A stretch of DNA of 15,161 nucleotides from Flavobacteriales bacterium UBA7325 (GCA_002471375.1 DKPV01000044.1:1-15161); one strand, 5' to 3'; positions 7,577 to 14,286 are shown, counted from the first letter of the stretch. The notes: generated by a model from the letters alone, not told the origin. Numbers and translations: made by a program.

Positions 7577-7915
7577 ATGAAATTTATTTATTCAATACTT
7601 GCGAAAATCGCCTTTACCTTTGCCGGGATCTCTCAGGAATCTATCTATTTGAAATATAAAATATCGAGTATTGAGGCTGGCGTATCATTTGTCGATGAAC
7701 AAAGGTATGGCCCCTACAAAATGTGGCATCATCGACATGTTATTGAAGAAGTAGACGGTGGAGTTTTAATGAACGATACGGTTCATTTCAAACTTCCTTT
7801 CCCGCTTTTTTCATGGTTGGTTTACAAGCCTTTTGTAAAGAAAAATCTAACTACAATTTTTAAATACAGAACACATAAATTAGACGAACTCGCCTCCAAA
7901 AATCAGATCAAATGA
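7577..7915 (+). CDS. SRPBCC-superfamily protein, N-terminally short
   Basis: The C-terminal part is a clear match to the Bacteroidota SRPBCC group related to polyketide cyclase-like and 'cell division inhibitor' annotations: SFVDEQRYGPYKMWHHRHVIEEVDGGVLMNDTVHF, then a KxLxxIFxYR-type closing helix (KKNLTTIFKYRTHKLDEL). Members are normally about 150 residues and bind a hydrophobic ligand in a helix-grip cavity. Here only 112 residues exist, and the first strand, the 'FF..P.NL..ITP' helix region and following strands are missing. The first 22 residues do not resemble the family. Neither other frame around 7577-7680 nor the gap 7496-7576 holds the lost part, so an internal or 5' deletion is more likely than a simple frameshift. 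The stop overlaps the TspO start by 4 nt (ATGA). It may be a decaying gene kept for translational coupling, or a shortened functional form. Confidence 0.7.
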   Translation: MKFIYSILAKIAFTFAGISQESIYLKYKISSIEAGVSFVDEQRYGPYKMWHHRHVIEEVDGGVLMNDTVHFKLPFPLFSWLVYKPFVKKNLTTIFKYRTHKLDELASKNQIK

Positions 7916-8376
7916 AAATGTCCGTAAACATCCTAATCCTTTTACTTTTGAACTTTGGAACGCTAGCAATTGGTGGTTTATTCACTGGTGATGGCGTAGC
8001 TTCGGATTGGTATTCAGAGTTAGACAAAGCCCCATGGACTCCTCCTGGATGGGTTTTTGGTGCTGCATGGACAACTATCATGATTTGCTTTACTTTCTAC
8101 ATGGGCATTCTATTACGACGCGCGAAAACGAAGCAGAAAGTTCGATCGCTATACATCCTGCAATTGGTGTTAAATATAACTTGGAATCCAATCTTTTTCT
8201 ACTACCAATTCCCTTCGATCGCTTTGGTCGTGATTATCACCTTAACTCTACTTATCTTCTATTTCCTCTTAAACTACCGAAAGACTCTAGGATGGTACAG
8301 CATATTAATAGTTCCTTATGTGGTTTGGCTTTGCATTGCAACATCACTGAATCTCTATATTCTATTGTCTAACTAG
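7912..8376 (+). CDS. tspO: TspO/MBR family tryptophan-rich membrane protein
   Basis: A 154-residue integral membrane protein of the TspO/translocator protein family, whose members bind porphyrins and other tetrapyrroles and have been linked to stress and light regulation. Five hydrophobic helices fit: about 5-24, 46-68, 80-98, 102-120 and 128-152. Family hallmarks are DWYSELDKAPWTPPGWVFGAAWT (32-54), LNITWNPIFF (87-96) and PYVVWLCIATSLNLYI (135-150). The Trp residues 33, 42, 47, 53, 91, 128 and 139 include the conserved ones. Translation can begin at the ATG at 7912, overlapping the SRPBCC stop, or at 7918, two codons later. The gene ends in a 4-nt tail-to-tail overlap with the M28 peptidase gene, leaving no room for a separate terminator. 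The ligand here is not known. Confidence 0.93.
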   Translation: MKMSVNILILLLLNFGTLAIGGLFTGDGVASDWYSELDKAPWTPPGWVFGAAWTTIMICFTFYMGILLRRAKTKQKVRSLYILQLVLNITWNPIFFYYQFPSIALVVIITLTLLIFYFLLNYRKTLGWYSILIVPYVVWLCIATSLNLYILLSN

Positions 8377-9158
8377 AGAAGTTCTAAAGTATTGACTAAC
8401 CCATCGATTACTTTAGCCATGCGATCAAAATCGATGGTATCAATGGTATCCGTCCCTTGATGATAATTTGCATTCCGAAAGAATGCAGTATCTGTTAACA
8501 TAATAGCATCATAACCAAGTGCCCAATAATTCAGATGATCTGAAAAATCGATTCCCGGGAGAGACTGAGGAGCCGTGAATTTCTTTGTTTTTATTGTTTT
8601 TGAATGCTTGTACTTACGTGAAAATTTCCGTGCGAACTTTCCCTTATTCATCTTTCGTACCACTGTGATATAGTCACCCTTGCCTCCATAAAACAACTTC
8701 AGGATACCAATTGGATAATGCTGGGATTTCTTTTCGGTAGAGAAGTAACCTATCATCTCAAGCGAAAGCATTCCATGTACCTCAATGCAATAATCTTCAG
8801 AACTGTAATCTTTCAGTTGCTCGAGTGCTTGAAAAAGTCCTACCACTCCAGTCCCATTATCATCAGCCCCATGCTGATTTTCGCACACGTCATAATGTGC
8901 CCCTACTATAATTCGCGGGAGCGTTGTGTCCCCTACCAGCGCAATAACATTCGAATAAGTAACGTCATTTACCAAATAATCCTGACGGCAAGTTACATCC
9001 GCATGAGTTGAGAATTCATCCACGATATAATCCCGAACCGCATTTAAAGTCACGGTGTCATCATAGGTTCTATACCCTTCCCTGTTGATAAGCGCATCTA
9101 GTTGAGTTTCGATTACTCCAGGAATAGTTTGGGCAGATGCCATCAATCCAGAAGTCAT
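8373..9158 (-). CDS. Exported M28-family metallopeptidase (start uncertain, probably upstream)
   Basis: A 261-residue zinc peptidase of family M28 when read from the first ATG. Ligands are recognisable: His88 in IIVGAHYDV, Asp99 in GADDNGTG, Asp204 or 207 in PGIDFSDHLNYW, and His233 in NANYHQGTDT. The catalytic Glu region is LSLEMIGYFS (131-140): one Glu (134) followed by Met, where many M28 enzymes have Glu-Glu, a variant I recall from other 'M28' proteins of this phylum. The likely role is releasing N-terminal amino acids from peptides in the periplasm or outside. From the ATG at 9158 the signal peptide lacks its beginning. In-frame codons upstream, back to an ATA at 9188-9186, complete a perfect one (KNIFLVVFSMTSGLMASAQ). 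The true start is therefore probably ATA at 9188, next to a GGAGG. It lies 17 bp after the DtxR stop, in the same operon. Confidence 0.88.
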   Translation of the reverse strand: MTSGLMASAQTIPGVIETQLDALINREGYRTYDDTVTLNAVRDYIVDEFSTHADVTCRQDYLVNDVTYSNVIALVGDTTLPRIIVGAHYDVCENQHGADDNGTGVVGLFQALEQLKDYSSEDYCIEVHGMLSLEMIGYFSTEKKSQHYPIGILKLFYGGKGDYITVVRKMNKGKFARKFSRKYKHSKTIKTKKFTAPQSLPGIDFSDHLNYWALGYDAIMLTDTAFFRNANYHQGTDTIDTIDFDRMAKVIDGLVNTLELL

Positions 9159-9205
9159 ACTAAATACTACTAAAAAAATATTTTTTATGACCTCCGTTCA
9201 GTTTA

Positions 9206-9892
9206 TTAACATGAACACTTTGCTTTGCTACAATCTGAGCAGACAACAAATATGTTCTCCGTTAACTTTGGTGAAACTACAACCTCCTTACCTTTAAATG
9301 TAATCGTAGTCAATTGATCAAATTTCTCACGATGGGTGATTTCCACCTTGTCCTTTATCGCTAATTCTATTTGATCCATGTATTTAAGGAATTCAGCGTT
9401 ATCCTTCACTGCAATAACATAACATGTTTTACCAATCTCAACCTCTGAAAGCGTCTTGCGAAATGGAATCAATATTTCTCCTTCTTTGTTTGGAATAGCA
9501 TCACCGTGCGGATCAAACTCTGGAAAACCTAAAAAAGCATCGAGTTGATTGATCAATTTATCGGAATGGATGTGCTCCAGCTCTTCGGCAATCTCGTGTA
9601 CCTCATCCCAGGAAAAATCGAGTTTGCTCGTAAGGAATGTTTCCCATAATCGATGACGGCGAATCACCATCATTCCCTTTAGTTGTCCAGATTTTGTTAA
9701 GGAAATTTTTCCGTACTTCTCGTAGTGAACGAGTTCCTTCTCTTTCAATTTACGCACCATATCACTTACCGTAGCCGGTTTAACCGACATCGATGAGGCT
9801 AACTTATTCACCCCAACTTCCGAAGAATCTGCCTCGAATACGGTTAACTGAACAAGTGCCTTAAGGTAATTTTCCTCTGTAAATGATAACAT
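9206..9892 (-). CDS. DtxR/MntR-family metal-dependent transcriptional regulator with Cys-rich tail
   Basis: A 228-residue regulator. The N-terminal winged helix is at about 3-68 (SFTEENYLKALVQL, then VGVNKLASSMSVKPATVSDMVRKLKEKELV as HTH). The dimerisation and metal domain is at about 70-130: GMMVIRRHRLWETFL with His80, and EELEHIHSDKL with Glu103, Glu106 and His107, aligned to MntR His77, Glu99, Glu102 and His103. MntR Asp8 and Glu11 correspond to Asn8 and Lys11, so metal selectivity may differ from classical MntR. A FeoA/SH3-like domain occupies about 145-208. Unusually, the protein ends VVCSDCSKAKCSC, with Cys at 218, 221, 226 and 228, a possible extra metal or redox site. Likely targets are manganese or iron homeostasis genes, but none is adjacent; the neighbours are two exported peptidases. 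It follows the VanX-like gene by 22 bp. Confidence 0.93.
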   Translation of the reverse strand: MLSFTEENYLKALVQLTVFEADSSEVGVNKLASSMSVKPATVSDMVRKLKEKELVHYEKYGKISLTKSGQLKGMMVIRRHRLWETFLTSKLDFSWDEVHEIAEELEHIHSDKLINQLDAFLGFPEFDPHGDAIPNKEGEILIPFRKTLSEVEIGKTCYVIAVKDNAEFLKYMDQIELAIKDKVEITHREKFDQLTTITFKGKEVVVSPKLTENIFVVCSDCSKAKCSC

Positions 9893-9896
9893 AGCT

Positions 9897-9904
9897 CAAA
9901 GCTA
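9897..9904 (-). promoter_or_regulatory. -7 promoter element directly in front of the DtxR-family gene
   Basis: TAGCTTTG on the minus strand (9904 to 9897) is an exact TAnnTTTG match. It ends 4 nt before the ATG at 9892, so transcription from it would begin at or next to the start codon and give a leaderless mRNA. No -33 TTG lies at the usual distance, so chance is possible. Confidence 0.3.
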
Positions 9905-9914
9905 ACGAAAATGA

Positions 9915-10679
9915 TTATTCCCTCACTCCAGATTCGTACATCAATTTCTTGTATTTGAAGACTGCCTGATCTCTAGAACAAGCGTTGAAGTGCCACCACT
10001 CACTCGGTATATTACGAAATGATTGAGATTTCATCACAGCTCGCAGAAGCTTTCGATTCCCGTATTGCTCAGCCGACAACTCTCCTGAGTTCAAAAATTT
10101 CCATTCCTTACTCGGGAAGGCTATGTCACTAAAATCATCATAGCCCGCCCCCATATCGAGTGGGACTCCATTCTCATCGCAGATCGTAATATCAACAGCA
10201 GCACCATAATTATGAACACTTCCATACCAAGGGTTGGAGACAAACTTACCTCTTTCAGTCGTTGGTATTGAATCTAACGCCTCCCACATTTGTTGCTGGA
10301 CGTCTACCGGTCGAACTCCATCGTAAACCAATAATGAATGTGTGGGCAGCGTATCCTTTAAGAAAGCTTGACATGCGGCTAACTTAACTGCTACATCTTC
10401 TTGAAGATAAACTGCATTTAAGGTATCATAAAGTACAAAGCCCATGAAATTATCAGAAGTAGCATACTTTAGATCTACAATTAGGGTAGAATCTATCGAT
10501 AGGATATCAACCAAACCATGTGATCTAAGTGATTGCTGTACGGAGGTATCAATAACTATTTCAACAAGAGTATCCGCCACCACTTCTACAATCTTTGGAT
10601 CTTCTACCTGGACTTGATTTGGCGTACAAGCTGTTATCAGAATCAATCCAAAACCAGTGATAATTAACTTAGCTTTCAT
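9915..10679 (-). CDS. D-alanyl-D-alanine dipeptidase, VanX/M15D-like lipoprotein
   Basis: A 254-residue zinc dipeptidase of family M15D (VanX/DdpX type), which hydrolyses D-Ala-D-Ala. The N-terminus MKAKLIITGFGLILITACTP carries a lipobox (LITAC, Cys18), so the protein is anchored to a membrane on the periplasmic side. Residues about 20-50 are an acidic linker. The catalytic signatures are intact: LLVYDGVRPVDVQQQMW with Arg123, SVHNYGAAVDITI with zinc ligands His156 and Asp163, and SEWWHFNA with general base Glu227 and ligand His230. Its periplasmic location argues for peptidoglycan-fragment recycling and against vancomycin resistance, which needs a cytoplasmic VanX plus VanHA; none of those is here. 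It is first in a tight minus-strand run with the DtxR and M28 genes and is divergent from the aminotransferase gene. Confidence 0.94.
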   Translation of the reverse strand: MKAKLIITGFGLILITACTPNQVQVEDPKIVEVVADTLVEIVIDTSVQQSLRSHGLVDILSIDSTLIVDLKYATSDNFMGFVLYDTLNAVYLQEDVAVKLAACQAFLKDTLPTHSLLVYDGVRPVDVQQQMWEALDSIPTTERGKFVSNPWYGSVHNYGAAVDITICDENGVPLDMGAGYDDFSDIAFPSKEWKFLNSGELSAEQYGNRKLLRAVMKSQSFRNIPSEWWHFNACSRDQAVFKYKKLMYESGVRE

Positions 10680-10756
10680 GAATCAAAGAAACAAAATCTA
10701 TTTTAGTTGGTTACACGAATCAAGATTCTGCGTAAATTCGACGAAATTTTTTTTCT

Positions 10757-11953
10757 ATGCCAACGATATCGAGTAAAGCGACACAAATGCCGGAATCACC
10801 AATACGAAAATTGGTGCCTTATTCAGAAAAAGCGAAAGCTTCAGGGAAGGAAGTATTCCATTTAAACATTGGTCAACCTGACATTGAAACGCCACAGGTT
10901 GCTCTTGACGCAGTTAAAAACATGGATCGAAAAGTAATTGAATACAGTCACTCTGCTGGTTTTCAATCGTACAGAGATAATTTGGCTAATTACTATAAAG
11001 GTGTTGGCATTGACGTTAATTCAGAAGATATCATTATTACAACTGGAGGATCTGAAGCATTAACCTTTGGATTCATGAGTACATGTGATCCAGAAGACGA
11101 GGTAATCATTCCTGAACCATTTTATGCCAACTACAATGGTTTTGCTGTCGCAGCAGGATTAAATGTTGTGCCAGTGACCGCTTCTATTGATAACGGTTTC
11201 GCATTACCACCGGTTGAGGAGTTTGAAAAGAAAATCACTTCAAGGACTAAGGCGATCGTAATTTGCAATCCAGGAAATCCTACAGGATATTTATACTCTA
11301 AAGAAGAATTGGAAAAGCTTCGTGACATTGTTAAGAAGCATAATCTATTCTTATTCGCTGATGAAGTGTATCGTGAGTTTTGCTACGATGGCGCTCAACC
11401 TTTCTCAGTTTTAAACCTAGAAGGGATTGAAGACAATGTTATCATGATCGATTCTGTGTCAAAACGCTACTCAATGTGCGGTGCCCGCATTGGAGCGATC
11501 GTATCAAAGAATAAGGAAGTCATGGCAGCTGCTCTCAAGTTTGGGCAAGCGCGTCTTTCTCCCCCAACTATTGATCAAATAGCATCAGAGGCTGCATTGA
11601 AAACACCTAAATCATACTTCGATGAAGTTGTTGCTGAATACGTCGAGCGTAGAAACATAATGATCGATGGATTGAATAAGATTCCAGGTGTATTCTGTCC
11701 GAAACCAAAAGGTGCATTCTACTGCGTTGCAAAATTCCCTGTCGATAGTGCAGAGAAATTTTGTCAATGGTTATTAGAAGATTTTCAATTTGAAGGAGCT
11801 ACTGTAATGATGGCACCAGCTGCCGGATTCTACTCTTCGGATGGTCTTGGGACGCAAGAAGCGAGAATAGCATATGTCCTGAATAAAGATTCATTGCAGA
11901 AGGCAGTAAAATGTCTAGAGGAAGCATTAAAGGTATATCCTGGGAGAGTATAA
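10757..11953 (+). CDS. Pyridoxal-phosphate aminotransferase, class I/II (aspartate aminotransferase-like)
   Basis: A 398-residue fold-type I aminotransferase. PLP-binding features are complete: TTGGSEAL (95-102) for the phosphate loop, NPGNPTG (171-177) with Asn174, ADEVYREF (201-208) with Asp202 and Tyr205, and IDSVSKRYSMCGARIG (231-246) with the Schiff-base Lys236 and phosphate-binding Arg244. Arg371-type substrate carboxylate binding is seen in EARIAYVLN near the C-terminus. The N-terminus (MPESPIRKLVPYSEKAKASGKEVFHLNIGQPD) is typical of the aspartate or aromatic aminotransferases of Bacteroidota, so Asp, Phe/Tyr or a related amino acid is the likely substrate; the exact one cannot be read. 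The gene stands alone. A weak promoter candidate is TTG at 10707 with TAAATTCG at 10733. Its stop abuts the stop of the convergent DUF983 gene with no base between. Confidence 0.93.
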   Translation: MPTISSKATQMPESPIRKLVPYSEKAKASGKEVFHLNIGQPDIETPQVALDAVKNMDRKVIEYSHSAGFQSYRDNLANYYKGVGIDVNSEDIIITTGGSEALTFGFMSTCDPEDEVIIPEPFYANYNGFAVAAGLNVVPVTASIDNGFALPPVEEFEKKITSRTKAIVICNPGNPTGYLYSKEELEKLRDIVKKHNLFLFADEVYREFCYDGAQPFSVLNLEGIEDNVIMIDSVSKRYSMCGARIGAIVSKNKEVMAAALKFGQARLSPPTIDQIASEAALKTPKSYFDEVVAEYVERRNIMIDGLNKIPGVFCPKPKGAFYCVAKFPVDSAEKFCQWLLEDFQFEGATVMMAPAAGFYSSDGLGTQEARIAYVLNKDSLQKAVKCLEEALKVYPGRV

Positions 11954-12325
11954 TTAGCTCTTTGCTTTGTATTTGAAGAATAAATTTGCCCAAATAATTT
12001 TTGAAAGGGCATAAAGGTATGGACCCAATAGTATTGAGGCTGTAGCAATTACAAAGACTTGAATTCCTGCCCTCGTTTCTGGAATAAACAAGTTAAATCC
12101 AACCCAAAGCGAAACAAACAAAGCAACCGCCAATCCGTAGGCGACGAACATCGCGCCAAAATAGAAATAAGGCTCTTTGGAATATTTCAGTCCACACTTT
12201 GAACAATTTTCATGAAGATCTCCTGCTTTACGAAGATTATAGGGACGTGCAACAAAAAAATCCCCTTCATGGCATTGTGGGCACTTCATTTTCAAAATAC
12301 TGTATAGCTTTGTGCCTTTCCTCAT
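11954..12325 (-). CDS. DUF983 family membrane protein with zinc-ribbon-like cysteines
   Basis: A 123-residue protein of the DUF983 family, whose function is unknown. The N-terminal half has two Cys pairs, CPQC (15-18) and CSKC (41-44), spaced as in a zinc ribbon. It is followed by the family signature LKYSKEPYFYFGAMFVAYGL, which runs into the first of two hydrophobic helices (about 55-78 and 86-108). The C-terminus is basic (KYKAKS). The start is an ATG at 12325, one base after the stop of a 39-residue upstream frame, which suggests translational coupling. It ends tail-to-tail against the aminotransferase gene with no spacer or terminator. Confidence 0.9.
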   Translation of the reverse strand: MRKGTKLYSILKMKCPQCHEGDFFVARPYNLRKAGDLHENCSKCGLKYSKEPYFYFGAMFVAYGLAVALFVSLWVGFNLFIPETRAGIQVFVIATASILLGPYLYALSKIIWANLFFKYKAKS

Positions 12326-12326
12326 A

Positions 12327-12446
12327 TTACTTCAAGATCGATTTATTCTTCAGCGGTTTATTAATGCTGACACCTGAATTCTCGGCAATATCTATTAAAT
12401 CTTTTCTAGATTTTGCTCCCAAAAACTGTTCGGAACTATAGCCCAT
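12327..12446 (-). CDS. Small 39-residue protein, unknown, upstream of the DUF983 gene
   Basis: An ATG at 12446 on the minus strand opens a 40-codon frame ending in TAA at 12329-12327, one base before the DUF983 ATG. The product begins MGYSSEQFLGAKSRKDLIDI and ends with a Lys-rich NKPLKNKSILK. It has no signal peptide or membrane segment and may form one amphipathic helix (DLIDIAENSG). The AT-rich upstream sequence resembles other gene starts here. The stop-start arrangement supports it being real, but I recognise no family; a chance frame or a leader peptide is also possible. Confidence 0.45.
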   Translation of the reverse strand: MGYSSEQFLGAKSRKDLIDIAENSGVSINKPLKNKSILK

Positions 12447-12582
12447 TATTATTTAATTAAATTACTATCCCCTGCCCATGCCACAATGCATTCGGCGCCA
12501 CAAAGTGTACCTACTAATTTACCAAAACATTAAGTTTATTCAAAGCGAAAATCATAAGAAAATCGCGGAAAATATAAAAAAA

Positions 12583-13032
12583 TCAAACCCTTTTCGCCAA
12601 GACCAGCAACGTGCTAATTATCAAGATAGTTATAGGACTAATTGGTATTAAAACTGCAGCAATGAGTGGAGTTAGAATACCGGAGACGGCGAAAAATAGA
12701 CCAACTGAATTGTACGCAATAGAAAACCATATACAAACCCCTAAAACAGTCTTTGCGTGACTACTTAGTTTAAGATAAGCTTCGAGCTTAGGTAAACCCT
12801 TCGCTTCTAATATGGCATCTGAACTCGATGTAAATTGAAAGCCGTCATCAGAGATTGCAATACCGACATCCGCAGCCACCAAAGCTTCGACATCGTTCAG
12901 TCCATCTCCAATCATCATTACTCGACATTTTTGAACCTGTAGTTCTCTAATATAATTCAACTTGTCTGTAGGTGTTTGATTTAAGTTGGTGCTTGGCAAG
13001 TCACCATTAATCCATGTCCCTTTCTCGATCAA
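12583..13032 (-). pseudogene. C-terminal remnant of a P1B-type heavy-metal ATPase (CcoI/CopA-like)
   Basis: Only the last 149 residues of a P1B ATPase of about 800 remain. The end of the phosphorylation domain is recognisable: TNLNQTPTDKLNYIREL, then IGDGLNDVEAL (41-51, the GDGxNDxxAL hinge), then ADVGIAISDDGFQFTSSSDAIL. It is followed by the last two membrane helices, with the conserved Tyr107-Asn108 pair. Sequence in the ATP-domain tail resembles the CcoI/FixI ATPases that load copper into cbb3 oxidase. The phosphorylated DKTGT, the ATP-binding HP motif and the CPx metal site are all missing, so it cannot pump. The last helix also departs from the usual M-x-x-S-S (here IPISP). No ATG lies at the 5' end (only a TTG at 13032), and an in-frame TAA sits four codons upstream. 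No cco genes are near. Confidence 0.85.
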
Positions 13033-13092
13033 TCTGTAAAATCCTTATTTGAACGTATTATTGCATGTGTTGTACTGAATCAAAACAACAAC

Positions 13093-14232
13093 ATGAAAAA
13101 GATACTCTTAAGCGCATTGTTGGTTATAGCTACCTCAATCGCTATCGCCCAAGGACCTCCGCGTTCGTCTAAAAAAGTTCAAGTAGCCATTTTGTTTGAC
13201 ACCTCCAATAGTATGGACGGGCTAATCGCCCAGGCAAAATCTAGAATTTGGAACATCGTAAATGAAGTTAGCACTCTTCGGTATAGAGGAACATCTCCTA
13301 CGATAGAATTTGCCATCTACGAGTACGGTAACGATGGTCTTGAATCAAGCGATGACTACATTAGACAAGTTCTTGACTTATCGACCGATCTCGATGAGAT
13401 CTCTCAAAAACTATTCGCACTCACAACGAATGGAGGAAGTGAATTTTGCGGAGCAGTAACTAAGGAAGCATTGGACAAACTGAAATGGTCTAATGATCCA
13501 TCCGACTTGAAAATGATTTACATTGCAGGAAACGAAGCCTTTGATCAAGGATCAGTTAGCTATAAAAAGTCATGTGCCTCAGCAAAGGACAAGAACATCT
13601 TCATCAACACAATTTTTTGTGGAGATCATCAGCAAGGAATTAATTTACTCTGGAAAGATGGGGCAACATGTTCGGATGGAGATTATTTCAATATAGACTC
13701 TGACAAAGCTATTGCTCACATCGATACCCCTTACGATAAAGAAATTCAACGATACAATGACTCATTAAATACCACCTACTATGGGTATGGCTCATTGGGT
13801 CGCGAGAAGAAAAGACTACAAATGTCTGAAGATGCCAACGCAAGCAGTCAAGCCCCATCGGTTGCAGCTGAACGCGCAACAGCAAAGGGTAAGAAAAATG
13901 TATACAGAAATGATTCTTGGGATTTAATTGATGCAGTAGAAGGTGGAAAAGATCTAAAATCTATAAAAGATGAAGAGCTTCCTGATGAGTTTAAAGGAAA
14001 AACATTAGCTGAAAAAAAAGCACTACTGAATGAAAAAACACGGGACCGCGAAAAGTTTCAGAAGAAAATTGCTGAACTCGCTGTCGCTAGAGAAAGTTTT
14101 ATCACCGATGAACGAGCTCGAAGAGCTGCTGCCGGTGAAGAAGCTGATGACTTTGGTTCAAATGTAAATGAGAGCATTATGATGAGAGCTGAAGAAATTG
14201 GTTTTGAGAAAGAAGTTGTGGTTCCAGAGTAG
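13093..14232 (+). CDS. Exported von Willebrand factor A-domain protein
   Basis: This 379-residue protein has a signal peptide (MKKILLSALLVIATSIAIAQ, cleavage near 18-20). The VWA domain, about 28-215, opens with VQVAILFDTSNSMDGLI: Asp36, Ser38 and Ser40 form the DxSxS part of the metal-ion-dependent adhesion site, with Thr111 or Thr112 in ALTTNGGSEFCG and the acidic AGNEAFDQG segment as the other ligands. Cys119, 161, 175 and 193 could form disulfides after export. From about 225 the sequence becomes charged and Lys/Glu/Ala-rich, probably helical or coiled coil (DEELPDEFKGKTLAEKKALL onward). VWA proteins of this layout occur in Bacteroidota as exported proteins without known partner; no MoxR ATPase or Bat genes are here. 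It is divergent from the ATPase remnant and ends at a clear terminator. Confidence 0.88.
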   Translation: MKKILLSALLVIATSIAIAQGPPRSSKKVQVAILFDTSNSMDGLIAQAKSRIWNIVNEVSTLRYRGTSPTIEFAIYEYGNDGLESSDDYIRQVLDLSTDLDEISQKLFALTTNGGSEFCGAVTKEALDKLKWSNDPSDLKMIYIAGNEAFDQGSVSYKKSCASAKDKNIFINTIFCGDHQQGINLLWKDGATCSDGDYFNIDSDKAIAHIDTPYDKEIQRYNDSLNTTYYGYGSLGREKKRLQMSEDANASSQAPSVAAERATAKGKKNVYRNDSWDLIDAVEGGKDLKSIKDEELPDEFKGKTLAEKKALLNEKTRDREKFQKKIAELAVARESFITDERARRAAAGEEADDFGSNVNESIMMRAEEIGFEKEVVVPE

Positions 14233-14257
14233 TCCATAACAATCAAGTTTCATGTTT

Positions 14258-14286
14258 AAAAGTCTGCCTATGGCAGACTTTTTTTT
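14258..14286 (+). terminator. Intrinsic terminator after the VWA gene
   Basis: AAAAGTCTGCC (14258-14268) pairs perfectly with GGCAGACTTTT (14272-14282) around a TAT loop, and the T run continues to 14286. It lies 26 bp after the VWA stop. Confidence 0.92.

Noticed and set aside
8007..8372. 121-codon plus-strand frame inside tspO
   Set aside because: It lies wholly within tspO in another frame and has no family features, while tspO itself has strong ones.
9915..10679. Vancomycin-resistance role for the VanX-like dipeptidase
   Set aside because: It is a lipoprotein, so it acts outside the cytoplasm, and no vanH, vanA or vanRS partner is present. Peptidoglycan recycling is a simpler reading.
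12199..12441. 80-codon plus-strand frame opposite the DUF983 gene and the small 39-residue frame
   Set aside because: It is antisense to a well-supported DUF983 gene, with no recognisable product; it reads as a shadow.
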